DNA of 64,000 nt from Bacillota bacterium (GCA_023415795.1 JAEZJG010000023.1:141550-205549); one strand, 5' to 3'. Positions 8,812-16,966 are shown, numbered from the stretch's first letter. Numbers and translations are program-made. Notes: generated from the sequence alone by a model not told the origin.

Positions 8812-8840
8812 TTGCCCGATTCGTACATAAAGAGTATAAT
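8812..8840 (+). promoter_or_regulatory. Sigma-A type promoter of the NYN-LOTUS gene
   Basis: TTGCCC (8812-8817) and a perfect TATAAT (8835-8840) are separated by 17 bases, about 50 bases upstream of the ATG at 8893. Confidence 0.6.
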
Positions 8841-8892
8841 AGAGCGTAATTATGGATAACGTTAAAGAGTAACAACAGGACAGGAGTCATCA

Positions 8893-9672
8893 ATGGAAGA
8901 TAAAAGGATTGCGGTGCTGATCGATGCGGATAACGTATCGGATAAATATGTTAAGCCGATACTCGACGAGATTGCGAACCATGGCACCCCCACCTATAAA
9001 CGCATATACGGGGATTGGACAAAGCCGCAGCTGGCGTCTTGGAAAAGCGTGCTGCTCTCAAACTCCATCACGCCCATTCAGCAGTACAGCTACACCACTG
9101 GCAAAAATGCGACGGATGCCGCACTGATCATCGACGCGATGGATATACTGTATTCCGGCAACGTGGAGGGCTTTTGCATCGTATCCAGCGACAGCGATTT
9201 TACACGGCTGGTGGCACGTCTGCGCGAATCCGGCATGTATGTGGTGGGCATGGGCGAGAAGAAGACGCCGACGCCCTTCATTGCGGCATGCGAGATGTTC
9301 AAGTATCTGGAGGTGCTGTCTATGCCCGCGCCTCCCATTAAAGAGGAAACGCCCGCAAACGGCAATGCTAAGCCGGCACCTGCCAAGGATGGCATGGCCA
9401 GCCGCGAGCAGATCATCGAGGCGCTCAAGGTGATCATCACTGAAAGCTCCGACGAGGATGGCTGGGCTTATTTGGGGCAGGTGGGCAAGCTGCTTAACAA
9501 GCGCTATCCCGATTTTGACACGCGCAACTACGGCTTCTCCAAGCTGACGCCTTTCGTATCTTCTCTCAAGCAGTTTGAAATACAGACGCGCAAGACCAGC
9601 AGCCCCAACAATTCGCATAAGTATGTGCGCCTCAAGGAACAAAAAACCAAGAACGCAAACGGCAGCAATTAA
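8893..9672 (+). CDS. NYN-domain putative RNase with C-terminal OST-HTH/LOTUS domain
   Basis: Residues 1-145 form a NYN (PIN-like) nuclease domain: LIDADNVS near the start, GKNATDAALIIDAMD, and SSDSDFTRLV carry the acidic residues expected to bind metal. Residues about 170-250 resemble an OST-HTH/LOTUS RNA-binding domain (DGWAYLGQVGKLLNKRYPDF, NYGFSKLTPFV). A Pro/Ala-rich linker separates the two. Such proteins (LabA/YaiO-like set) are thought to act on RNA, but targets in bacteria are poorly known. The gene stands alone, diverges from the UvrD helicase gene and has its own promoter; an AGGAG site lies upstream of the start. Confidence 0.83.
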   Translation: MEDKRIAVLIDADNVSDKYVKPILDEIANHGTPTYKRIYGDWTKPQLASWKSVLLSNSITPIQQYSYTTGKNATDAALIIDAMDILYSGNVEGFCIVSSDSDFTRLVARLRESGMYVVGMGEKKTPTPFIAACEMFKYLEVLSMPAPPIKEETPANGNAKPAPAKDGMASREQIIEALKVIITESSDEDGWAYLGQVGKLLNKRYPDFDTRNYGFSKLTPFVSSLKQFEIQTRKTSSPNNSHKYVRLKEQKTKNANGSN

Positions 9673-9894
9673 AGCAGGCCGTGAGCAATGCATTTACATA
9701 AAAGCCGGGAGGCTATGATGAGACCTCGATATATCAATACGGGACCGTAACACCAACCTATAACAAGCCGATACGCTGGCGCTTATTGCCGTTCAGGCTG
9801 CATCCTCGCGGCTTTTTGTTTTGCGTATCGTTCACGAGCACCTCCGCCGACACCTGTGAAAAGGGTGGATGGTATAAAGAAAACGGAGGTATCT

Positions 9895-11082
9895 ATGAAA
9901 TCAGTCAAAATATTTTTGCTTATCTATAATGCGCATAACTTTTTTAAAGAGTTTGTTCTGCTTTATCCGGTTTACATGCTGCTGTTCGAATCCAAGGGGC
10001 TCAGCTTCCTTGAGATTTCGCTGCTGCTGGTTATCTGGAGCGCTTCGGTGATACTGCTGGAGATTCCGTCGGGGATGCTTGCCGACAGATGGAGCCGAAA
10101 AACGATGCTGGTGGCGGGCAGCGTGTTTAAGCTGGCCTGCTTTGTGTTGTGGCTTCTGGCAGATGGATTCGTACTGTTTGCGGCGGGCTTTGTGCTTTGG
10201 GGCATGCAGGAAGCCATGTGCTCCGGTGCGGCTGAGGCCATGCTGTTTGAAACACTGGAGCAGCACGGGCTGAGCGAGGACTACGAGAAGCATACGGGTA
10301 AGGCGGGGTTCTGGGCAGGCATGGGATTGGTTATGGCCATGCTTCTGGGCGGATATGCGGCGGCAACCGGGTTTGGTCTGGCGGCTGTGGGTTCAGTCGC
10401 GTCGCTGACGATATCACTGCTGACGGCTCTGCTGCTGAAGGAGCCGCCGAAAGGGAAGGGTTCAGACGATACGGAAGAGCCGCCCATGGGCTTTAAGGAG
10501 CTACTTGCCCGATGCCGGAGCAACAAGGCAATCGCTGTGATACTGCTGTTTTGCGCGGGCGTTGTGATTGTGCCGGGTGTGCTGGAGGAATATGACCAAC
10601 TGTATGCTCAGCAGCTGGGGCTGTCGTTGGGGCAGATTGGCATCTGGGGCGCGCTGCGGATCGGTGCGGAATCGCTGGGGCGCCGCTTTGCGTACAAGCT
10701 GAAAAGGCTGTTTGACAGCGTGGGCCGGCTTTGCTGGCTGGGCATCGCCGGAGGGCTTCTGCTGCTTGTGTCCGCATATGGCTTTTCAATGTACCTGCTG
10801 CCCGTTTATGCGCTGTTTTACGCGCTGGTTTCGGGCGGGCATGTACTGGCAGAGGGCATGCTGCAGCGCTTGGCTGCCTCGGAGCATCGGGCGACGCTGC
10901 TGTCTATCAATTCACTGCTGATGAATGTGGCAAGCATCGCAGTGCTGCTGGGTTTTTCAGGTTTATCCGATGGGATGGGGCTGCGGATTGGGTTTATAAT
11001 TATGGCACTGTTTCTGGTGCTGACCGCACTGCTGACAATGCTGTTTGGCAGGAAAGCCAAAAACGTTGAGCCGCAGCTATAA
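9895..11082 (+). CDS. MFS family transporter
   Basis: A 395-residue integral membrane protein with about twelve hydrophobic segments. The loop between helices 2 and 3 contains the MFS signature as GMLADRWSRK. ATG 9895 is preferred because GGAGG lies five bases upstream; a GTG at 9856 would add 13 residues without a matching site. The sequence resembles drug/solute efflux carriers of Clostridia, but nothing identifies the substrate. The central loop is short and acidic. Downstream is an AraC-type regulator gene with a gap of about 155 bases. Confidence 0.8.
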   Translation: MKSVKIFLLIYNAHNFFKEFVLLYPVYMLLFESKGLSFLEISLLLVIWSASVILLEIPSGMLADRWSRKTMLVAGSVFKLACFVLWLLADGFVLFAAGFVLWGMQEAMCSGAAEAMLFETLEQHGLSEDYEKHTGKAGFWAGMGLVMAMLLGGYAAATGFGLAAVGSVASLTISLLTALLLKEPPKGKGSDDTEEPPMGFKELLARCRSNKAIAVILLFCAGVVIVPGVLEEYDQLYAQQLGLSLGQIGIWGALRIGAESLGRRFAYKLKRLFDSVGRLCWLGIAGGLLLLVSAYGFSMYLLPVYALFYALVSGGHVLAEGMLQRLAASEHRATLLSINSLLMNVASIAVLLGFSGLSDGMGLRIGFIIMALFLVLTALLTMLFGRKAKNVEPQL

Positions 11083-11105
11083 TAGATGATAAAACACCAA
11101 AGGTT

Positions 11106-11137
11106 AAGGGCTGTGAGCAATCGTGTTCGCAGCCCTT
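11106..11137 (+). terminator. Possible hairpin terminator after the MFS gene
   Basis: AAGGGCTG (11106-11113) pairs with CAGCCCTT (11130-11137). The following sequence has only a short T tract, so termination strength is doubtful. Confidence 0.4.
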
Positions 11138-11237
11138 GCTCGGTTTAGTGATGGCAGTTTCTAAAAAAGAGCAATATCATACAAGAACGCTGCTGGGAAT
11201 TATGATACACTGTGTTCAAACATGCGGAGTGTGGGGT

Positions 11238-12092
11238 ATGATTCGAGAGATCAGAACGGTTGCATATGATGCGGAGCTGAAGCTGGAGGCTTATCACTTT
11301 CAGGGGATATTGCAAACCTTCCCGCTGCATTTTCATGACTATTACGTTATCAGCTTTATCGAGAGCGGCCAGCGATGCCTAACCTGCCGCGGACGCGAAT
11401 ACCTGTTGGAATCGGGAGATCTGCTGCTGCTGAATGCGCGGGATAACCACTCGTGCGTGCAGATCGGCAGCCAGCCGATGGATTACCGCTGCCTTAATAT
11501 CAGCCCGGAGGTAATGCGCAAGGCGGTGCTTGAGATAACCGGCAGGGAATATCTGCCGAACTTTTCACCGCAGGTTGTATGCCGCAGCGAGCTGGTGCCC
11601 ACGCTTCGCGAGCTGCATCAGATGGTTATGCAAGGGGAAACGGATTTCAGAAAAGAGGAGCTGTTCTTTTTTCTGCTGGAACAGCTGGTGGGAGACTATA
11701 CCGAGGGCGAGATGGCGGCGGACAGCACTCAGCTGAGCGCACAAACAAAGACCATATGCGAATATTTGGAGCAGCGCTACATGGACACGATTCGCCTTGA
11801 TGACTTGTGCACACTCACGGACTTGAGCAAATACTATCTGCTGCGCTCATTTACGAAGCAGAAGGGTATATCGCCATACAGCTATCTGGAGACAATACGC
11901 ATCGACAAAGCTAAAAAGCTGCTGGAGCAGGGCGTGCTGCCTCTGGATGCCGCTCTTCAGACGGGTTTTGCCGACCAGAGTCATTTCGCGAATTTTTTTA
12001 AAAAATTTATCGGGCTGACTCCCAAGCAATACATGAATATTTTCAGGGACGCGCAGAAAAAAGCTGCCGTTTCTGGCGAAAGGGCTTTATAA
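11238..12092 (+). CDS. AraC family transcriptional regulator with cupin-type sensor domain
   Basis: The preferred ATG at 11238 has GGAG eight bases upstream and gives a 284-residue protein. The N-terminal half is an AraC-type cupin ligand domain (FPLHFHDYYVISFIESG, LESGDLLLLNARDNHSC). The C-terminal hundred residues hold two helix-turn-helix motifs (LDDLCTLTDLSKYYLLRSFT and the PLDAALQTGFADQSHFANFF signature, then GLTPKQY). It is followed without gap by an EamA transporter and then a DUF2000 gene, so it probably regulates that three-gene unit in response to a small molecule. The longer reading from 11136 adds an unconvincing N-terminus. Confidence 0.88.
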   Translation: MIREIRTVAYDAELKLEAYHFQGILQTFPLHFHDYYVISFIESGQRCLTCRGREYLLESGDLLLLNARDNHSCVQIGSQPMDYRCLNISPEVMRKAVLEITGREYLPNFSPQVVCRSELVPTLRELHQMVMQGETDFRKEELFFFLLEQLVGDYTEGEMAADSTQLSAQTKTICEYLEQRYMDTIRLDDLCTLTDLSKYYLLRSFTKQKGISPYSYLETIRIDKAKKLLEQGVLPLDAALQTGFADQSHFANFFKKFIGLTPKQYMNIFRDAQKKAAVSGERAL

Positions 12093-12995
12093 ATGGACAA
12101 AAAGAAGGAACTGAGCGGCCATCTGTTTGCTGCAGCCGCTATTGTCGTCTGGGGGACAACATTCATATCCACCAAGGTGCTGCTGCGGTATCTTACGCCC
12201 GTCGAGATACTCTTCATCAGGTTTGTGATCGGTTATATCACGCTTTTTGCAATGCACCCGCACAGACTGAAGGTGACGGAAAAAAAGCACGAGCTGTATT
12301 TGATGGGCGCGGGTCTCACCGGCATTATGCTGTACTATCTGCTGGAAAACATCGCGCTGACGTATACCTTTGCGTCCAATGTGGGTGTCATAATCTCTGC
12401 GGCACCGTTTTTTACCGCCATACTCGCCCATCTTTTTCTGCAAGGAGAGAAGCTGCGGCTTCGCTTCTTTATTGGTTTCGCGGTGGCGGTGGCGGGTATC
12501 TATCTGATCAGCTTCAACGGCACCCAGCTTCAGCTGAACCCGCTTGGAGACCTGCTGGCGTTGCTGGCGGCCGCCGCTTGGGCGATCTATTCGGTGCTGC
12601 TGCGCAAGATCAGTGGATTTTGCTACAATGCTGTTCAGACGACGCGAAGGGTTTTTATGTATGGGATTATATTCATGATCCCCGCGCTGTTCATCTTCGA
12701 TTTCAGCCCGGATCTTGCGGTGTTTGCCGAACCGACAGTGATACTGAACATACTGTTTTTGGGTCTGGGTGCTTCGGCGCTGTGCTTTGCCGCCTGGAGC
12801 TCTGCGGTTAATACGCTGGGCGCGGTGAAAACGAGCGTGTATATCTATCTGGTGCCGGTTATCACGGTGATCACCGCCGCAATCATACTGGGCGAAACCA
12901 TCACGGTGATGGCCATGGCGGGTACGGCGCTGACGCTGGCGGGGCTGTTCATATCGGAGCAGCGCGTGCTGCTGTCACGTCGCAAGGAGGCATAG
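12093..12995 (+). CDS. EamA/DMT family transporter
   Basis: A 300-residue membrane protein with ten hydrophobic segments arranged as two EamA repeats (AAAAIVVWGTTFISTKVLL in the first; LLALLAAAAWAIYSVLLRK in the second). Members export amino acids, metabolites or drugs. The ATG directly abuts the TAA of the AraC-type regulator gene, so the two are translationally linked. A DUF2000 gene follows after seven bases. Substrate cannot be read from the sequence. Confidence 0.85.
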   Translation: MDKKKELSGHLFAAAAIVVWGTTFISTKVLLRYLTPVEILFIRFVIGYITLFAMHPHRLKVTEKKHELYLMGAGLTGIMLYYLLENIALTYTFASNVGVIISAAPFFTAILAHLFLQGEKLRLRFFIGFAVAVAGIYLISFNGTQLQLNPLGDLLALLAAAAWAIYSVLLRKISGFCYNAVQTTRRVFMYGIIFMIPALFIFDFSPDLAVFAEPTVILNILFLGLGASALCFAAWSSAVNTLGAVKTSVYIYLVPVITVITAAIILGETITVMAMAGTALTLAGLFISEQRVLLSRRKEA

Positions 12996-13002
12996 CCGCC
13001 GC

Positions 13003-13419
13003 ATGGAGGATATGAAGTGTGTCATGGTGATCGACGCGGAGCTGCCGCCCGGTGTTGCGGCAAACACTTCTGCTGTGTTGGGTATAACATTGAGCGCTCA
13101 GGTAAGAGGCATGGTGGGCTCGGATGTGACGGACGCTTCGGGTCACCTGCATCCAGGCATTACAAATATACCTATTACCATATTGCGCGGAGACCGAGAG
13201 AGCCTTAAAGAGTTGCGGGTACGCCTGTATGAGCCGGAATTCAGTGATCTGGTGGTGGCGGATTTTTCAGATGTGGCGCAAAGCTGCCATGTGTATAGTG
13301 AATATGCCAGAAAGGCGGCTGCCCTGGGTGCTGAGGATTACAGCTATTTGGGTGTGGCCATCCATGGAAGCCGCAAAAAGGTGGGCAAGCTGACCGGCTC
13401 AATGCCGCTGCTGAGATGA
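13003..13419 (+). CDS. DUF2000 family protein
   Basis: A 138-residue protein that begins with the pattern typical of DUF2000, CVMVIDAELPPGVAANTSAV, followed by a conserved GHLHPGI segment. The fold is related to peptidyl-tRNA hydrolase 2, but the biochemical function is not established. It is the last gene of an AraC regulator-EamA transporter-DUF2000 unit. A hairpin at 13456-13480 lies between it and the convergent Cys/Gly-rich gene. Confidence 0.8.
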   Translation: MEDMKCVMVIDAELPPGVAANTSAVLGITLSAQVRGMVGSDVTDASGHLHPGITNIPITILRGDRESLKELRVRLYEPEFSDLVVADFSDVAQSCHVYSEYARKAAALGAEDYSYLGVAIHGSRKKVGKLTGSMPLLR

Positions 13420-13455
13420 TGACGTCCGAAAATAACAATAAATTAGGATTAAGTA

Positions 13456-13480
13456 AAGGGATATCGGTGAGATATCCCTT
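13456..13480. terminator. Perfect hairpin between convergent genes, probable bidirectional terminator
   Basis: AAGGGATATC (13456-13465) and GATATCCCTT (13471-13480) form a 10-bp stem with a five-base loop. T-rich sequence flanks it on both strands, though not as an uninterrupted run. Confidence 0.6.
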
Positions 13481-13508
13481 GTTATTTGTCGCTCTGTTAT
13501 GGAAGGTA

Positions 13509-13808
13509 TCAACAGCGGCTGAACCAACTGCTCCATCCGCCTTTTCCGCCGCAACCGCCCAACTCGCAGCCACATCCGCGGCATCGCCCCGGCCCCCATC
13601 CTCCGGGACCGCAGCCACCGCCCCAGCCACAGTTGCCGACGGGGCCGCAGCCACCGCCCCAGCCACAGTTACCGATGGGGCCGCAACCGCCGCCCCAACC
13701 GCAACCGCCGCCCCAGCCGCAATTGTCGAAACAGCCGCAGGGGTTGCAGCCGTTTCTGCAGCAGCACAGGTACAGCAGCAGCGGCAGACAGTCATTATTT
13801 GCAAACAT
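13509..13808 (-). CDS. Cys/Gly-rich tandem-repeat small protein, unknown function
   Basis: The likely product is 99 residues from ATG 13808 (GAGG lies about 11 bases upstream; GTG 13820 is an alternative). It starts MFANNDCLPLLLYLCCC, then NGCNPCGCFDN, followed by three near-perfect copies of CGWGGGCGP(I/V/G)GN and a Cys/Gly/Trp-rich tail ending in SRC. Cysteine and glycine dominate. Similar composition occurs in some spore coat or exosporium proteins, but I recognise no family. The repeats are also visible in DNA as units of about 36 bases. It lies divergently from the padR operon and its upstream region contains one of the PadR-type half sites. The opposite-strand ORFs in this stretch are rich in Pro/Gln or Ala/Pro and are probably shadows. 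Confidence 0.6.
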   Translation of the reverse strand: MFANNDCLPLLLYLCCCRNGCNPCGCFDNCGWGGGCGWGGGCGPIGNCGWGGGCGPVGNCGWGGGCGPGGWGPGRCRGCGCELGGCGGKGGWSSWFSRC

Positions 13809-13846
13809 ACATTTCACCACCTCTAAATACGAAGCTTAATTTAGCC

Positions 13847-13856
13847 TATTCAGTAT
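13847..13856. promoter_or_regulatory. PadR-type half site upstream of the Cys/Gly-rich gene
   Basis: TATTCAGTAT matches the half sites of the padR promoter (TATTCAGTAG) at nine of ten positions. It lies about 40 bases upstream of the leftward Cys/Gly-rich gene start. Confidence 0.4.
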
Positions 13857-13889
13857 TAAAAAAAGTGTGAAGAGTGACAAAAAACTATG

Positions 13890-13943
13890 TTGCATTATTC
13901 AGTAGTTAGTGCTATAGTCTATCTACTGAATAAAATACAGTAG
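13890..13943 (+). promoter_or_regulatory. padR promoter with inverted-repeat operator
   Basis: The -35 TTGCAT (13890-13895) and -10 TATAGT (13913-13918) are separated by 17 bases. TATTCAGTAG (13896-13905) occupies the spacer, and its exact inverted copy CTACTGAATA (13923-13932) follows the -10 box; a third partial copy ATACAGTAG is at 13935-13943. Binding here would block RNA polymerase, so PadR autoregulation is a strong inference. Confidence 0.75.
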
Positions 13944-13968
13944 TGGACATTAACCAGAAAGGACTTGA

Positions 13969-14286
13969 ATGAACGCTCAGTTTAAAAAAGGTGTGCTGGA
14001 GCTGTGCGTGCTGAACTATCTGTCGCGGCGGGACGCTTACGGCTACGAACTGGCGGAGAAGATTTCTTCGCGCATCGAGATTGCGGAGGGAACGCTGTAT
14101 CCGCTGCTGCGCAAACTCAAAAACGACGGGATGTGTGACACGTATCTGTCGGACGCATCGGGCGGGCCGCCGCGCAAATACTATCGACTAACGGAAAAAG
14201 GGCGCGAGGCGGGGCATAAGCTGCGGCAGGAATGGGAGAATTTTGCGTATAACGTGGCACTGTTTATGGAGGACGGCGATGAATGA
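13969..14286 (+). CDS. PadR family transcriptional regulator
   Basis: A 105-residue PadR-type winged-helix protein: KGVLELCVLNYLSRRDAYGYELAEKI, then EGTLYPLLRKLKNDGM (recognition helix) and PPRKYYRLTEKGRE (wing). Small PadR proteins act as dimeric repressors, often of membrane-stress or drug-response operons. AAAGGA precedes the ATG. The promoter carries an inverted repeat that fits autoregulation. It is the first gene of a five-gene operon with overlapping coding ends (DUF1700, DUF4097-like, two SDRs). Confidence 0.93.
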   Translation: MNAQFKKGVLELCVLNYLSRRDAYGYELAEKISSRIEIAEGTLYPLLRKLKNDGMCDTYLSDASGGPPRKYYRLTEKGREAGHKLRQEWENFAYNVALFMEDGDE

Positions 14287-14842
14287 GTTTTTAACGCGGC
14301 TTGAGAGAAGCCTCAAGCATATGAGCGCCGACGAGAAGCAAGACATATTGGCGGATTATCGTGAACATTTTGAGATCGGCATGGCGTCGGGCAAGAGCGA
14401 GGAACAGCTAGCTAAGGCGCTGGGCGAACCGGAGCAGTTGGCAAAGATGTTCTCCGCGATGGGTGCGGCAGGGCGCGCGCACGAATCTAAAGGTGTACGT
14501 ACGTCGCTGCGGATGCTGGGTGCGTTCCTCAGCTTTAAGGTGGGCGGCGGCATACTGGCAGCCATGCTTTACTTTGCAAGCCTGTCGGCGATGGTATCGC
14601 TGTACGCTGGGGCAACAGGCGTGGTGCTGGCAGGCGCGGGGACGCTGGCAGTCATGGCGATAGAGATCATCAAGGGCTATCCAATCTGGGCGATAACGGC
14701 ATTCTTCGCCGCCATGATGCTGATATCGGGAGGGCTGCTGTGCTGTAAGGGGCTGGCACAGGTATGGCGGTGGCTGTTCGGGGCGCTGCCGCTGCTGGTG
14801 AAGCGCATGATGCAAAGGGCTGGAAAGAAGGCGATAGTATGA
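14279..14842 (+). CDS. DUF1700 family membrane protein
   Basis: This 187-residue protein has a conserved N-terminal cytoplasmic helical region (EFLTRLERSLKHMSADEKQDIL, YREHF, GEPEQLAK) followed by three or four hydrophobic segments. That is the DUF1700/HAAS arrangement, normally encoded next to PadR regulators. ATG 14279 overlaps the padR stop by eight bases and has GGAGG at 14268-14272. It probably works with the PadR regulator in a membrane-stress response, as in other Firmicutes, although no mechanism is established. Confidence 0.85.
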   Translation: MNEFLTRLERSLKHMSADEKQDILADYREHFEIGMASGKSEEQLAKALGEPEQLAKMFSAMGAAGRAHESKGVRTSLRMLGAFLSFKVGGGILAAMLYFASLSAMVSLYAGATGVVLAGAGTLAVMAIEIIKGYPIWAITAFFAAMMLISGGLLCCKGLAQVWRWLFGALPLLVKRMMQRAGKKAIV

Positions 14843-15249
14843 AGAAATCGACGAAGGTACTGATCGTATCGCTGATTGTGGGAACGGTAGGGCTGGCTGC
14901 GATGCTGGGCACGTTCGTAGGCACGGGTTTCCTGTACTCGCGGGAGACGACGCAAACCTATGAGTTTGGCGAAACACCCGTCGGAGTCGTTTTGGATATA
15001 CGAAGTGCGTCAATAGTATGTGTACCATCTGACGAGTGTCGCGTGGAGGCATACGTTAAAGCGTGGCGCACGAAAGAGATAAGCATGGATGATGTGTTGA
15101 GTGTGAGCATGGTGAACGGAACCATTCAGATTGAGGAAAAGGGGTTCCCGGCAGATTTCTTAGGGTATTTTCCGCAGCCCTATGAGATGAAGGTGACCGT
15201 GTACGCACCGCAAGCCGCGCTGGATGCGATGGGAGGAGAGCTGCAATGA
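14839..15249 (+). CDS. Short DUF4097-like membrane-anchored protein, probably truncated
   Basis: The 136-residue product has an N-terminal membrane anchor (about residues 7-33) and an extracellular beta-rich part (VGVVLDIRSASIVCVPSDECRVEAYVKAW, split here only as description, then MKVTVYAP). This resembles the start of DUF4097 proteins, which usually accompany PadR and DUF1700 but are 250-300 residues long. Here the reading stops right after the first strands, and its TGA overlaps the ATG of a dehydrogenase gene. A deletion joining the operon to SDR genes would explain this. It may still be functional as a short form. Confidence 0.6.
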   Translation: MKKSTKVLIVSLIVGTVGLAAMLGTFVGTGFLYSRETTQTYEFGETPVGVVLDIRSASIVCVPSDECRVEAYVKAWRTKEISMDDVLSVSMVNGTIQIEEKGFPADFLGYFPQPYEMKVTVYAPQAALDAMGGELQ

Positions 15250-16091
15250 AAACAGTGGTAATAACGGGTGCAACCTCTGGTATCGGCTTTGAGGCAGCGC
15301 GGGCAATCGCAGCCCAAGGGATGCGCGTAATTGGCATGGGGCGCTCAGCAGAGCGGTGTGAAAAGGCCAAGGCCGCACTGCTGGAAGCGATGCCGTCGGC
15401 ACAGATAAGCTACGTCTGCGGGGACCTGTCCAAACAGAGCGACGTGAACGCCGTGGCGGATGCTATCATTGCGATGCTGGACGGCGGCGGGCTGTGGGCG
15501 CTGATCAACAATGCGGGTGGAGTGCGCAATTGGTATACCACCACGCCGGACGGTTACGAGACGCAGTTCGCGCTCAACCATCTGGCGGGGTTTCTGCTGA
15601 CGCACCGACTATGGCCATATCTCAAAGCAGCGAGCGGGCGCGTGATGATGACGGGCAGCAACTCGCATAAGATAATGCGCATGCACTGGGACGATGTGAT
15701 GTACAAGCGGCGATATAGCTGCTTGATGGCCTACAAGCAATCGAAGTTGTGTAACATGCTGTTCGCGGCAGAGCTGAACCGGCGGCAGAGCGCAGTGAAA
15801 GCCTATGTGGTTGACCCCGGTCTGGTGAACACCGAGATTGGCGGCAAGGATACGGGCGGTATCATCGGAGCGTTTTGGAACCTGCGCCGCAAAGGCGGCG
15901 TGGAACCGGAGGTGCCTGCGCAAACATATGCCTATCTGTGCAGCCGTCAGCCGGCGCCGGCAGAGTTGTATTATCACGACTGTCAACCTGCAAAATACAG
16001 CAAGCAAGCAGACGACGCGGCGGACGCGAAACGGCTGTTCGAGCTGTCGGAGCAGCTTTGCGGCATTCAGTTTGGAGGAGGAGAGCTATGA
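15246..16091 (+). CDS. Short-chain dehydrogenase/reductase (retinol dehydrogenase-like)
   Basis: A 281-residue SDR with the NAD(P)-binding motif GATSGIGFEAA at the N-terminus, NNAGG in the middle and the catalytic YKQSK. Length and pattern fit the subgroup annotated as retinol dehydrogenase-like, whose bacterial substrates are mostly unknown. The start overlaps the preceding stop as ATGA (15246-15249), and its stop overlaps the start of the next SDR in the same way. The two SDRs are not close paralogues. Confidence 0.85.
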   Translation: MKTVVITGATSGIGFEAARAIAAQGMRVIGMGRSAERCEKAKAALLEAMPSAQISYVCGDLSKQSDVNAVADAIIAMLDGGGLWALINNAGGVRNWYTTTPDGYETQFALNHLAGFLLTHRLWPYLKAASGRVMMTGSNSHKIMRMHWDDVMYKRRYSCLMAYKQSKLCNMLFAAELNRRQSAVKAYVVDPGLVNTEIGGKDTGGIIGAFWNLRRKGGVEPEVPAQTYAYLCSRQPAPAELYYHDCQPAKYSKQADDAADAKRLFELSEQLCGIQFGGGEL

Positions 16092-16900
16092 CCATAATGG
16101 TGTTGATTACGGGAGCCTGCGGCGGGCTGGGGCGCGCGATGGCGTCCGAATGTGCACGTCGGGGCTACGAGCTGTGTTTGACGGACATATCCGAGGCGGG
16201 GCTTGGCAGCATTCGGCGAGGGCTGGAGCGGCAGTATAATGCTAAGGTGCACACGCATGCGTGCGATATCACCGATACAGCGCAGACAGAGGCCATGTTT
16301 GACCGCATTGCTGCTATGGAGAAACGGCCGAACATGCTGCTCAACATCGCGGGGCTGGATAATGAGGGCGGCTTTATGACGCTGCCGGGCGAGAAGATCG
16401 CGGATATCGTGCGCCTGAACATCGAGGCAACGCTGCGCGTGACACATGCCGCACTGTCTGTGCGCAAGAAGGCTGAAAAGTTCTACATTGTCAACGTCTC
16501 CAGCCTGGCATCGTTGTATCCAATACCGTTAAAAGCGACCTACGCGGCGTCCAAGCGGTTTTTGCTGGATTTCTCTATCGCACTGGGGCAGGAACTCAAG
16601 AACGAAAACGTGTGGGTGATGGCATTATGCCCCGGCGGGCTGGCAACGACACCAGAGGCGCTCCACGGCATTGCCGCACAGGGGATATGGGGCAGCCTCA
16701 CCACGAATAAGCTGGGGCAAGTGGCAGAGCGGACGATCACACGCGTGATGGCGGGACGGCGCGTATACATCCCCGGCGCGGTGAACCGCACGCTGAGCAT
16801 TCTGGGCTCAATGGCGCCGCCTTCGCTGGTCGCACGGCTGCTTTATAAGCGTTGGCTGCAGGCGCAGCGCCAATGGCTCGCCGGGTCGCCACAAGCCTGA
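16088..16900 (+). CDS. Short-chain dehydrogenase/reductase
   Basis: A 270-residue SDR: GACGGLGRAMA (cofactor motif), LNIAGLDNEGG in place of NNAG, a Ser in NVSSLAS and the catalytic YAASK. C-terminal residues are basic and carry a hydrophobic stretch, so membrane association is possible. ATG 16088 overlaps the preceding stop (ATGA) and is preceded by GGAGGAG; a longer reading from 15875 would overlap the previous gene by over 200 bases and is rejected. Last clear gene of the padR operon. Substrate unknown. Confidence 0.85.
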   Translation: MTIMVLITGACGGLGRAMASECARRGYELCLTDISEAGLGSIRRGLERQYNAKVHTHACDITDTAQTEAMFDRIAAMEKRPNMLLNIAGLDNEGGFMTLPGEKIADIVRLNIEATLRVTHAALSVRKKAEKFYIVNVSSLASLYPIPLKATYAASKRFLLDFSIALGQELKNENVWVMALCPGGLATTPEALHGIAAQGIWGSLTTNKLGQVAERTITRVMAGRRVYIPGAVNRTLSILGSMAPPSLVARLLYKRWLQAQRQWLAGSPQA

Positions 16901-16966
16901 GGGATGCGCGTTCACGTATGGCTGCAAGATCACATATTGTATAAGGACAATGAATGCAGCAGGTGA

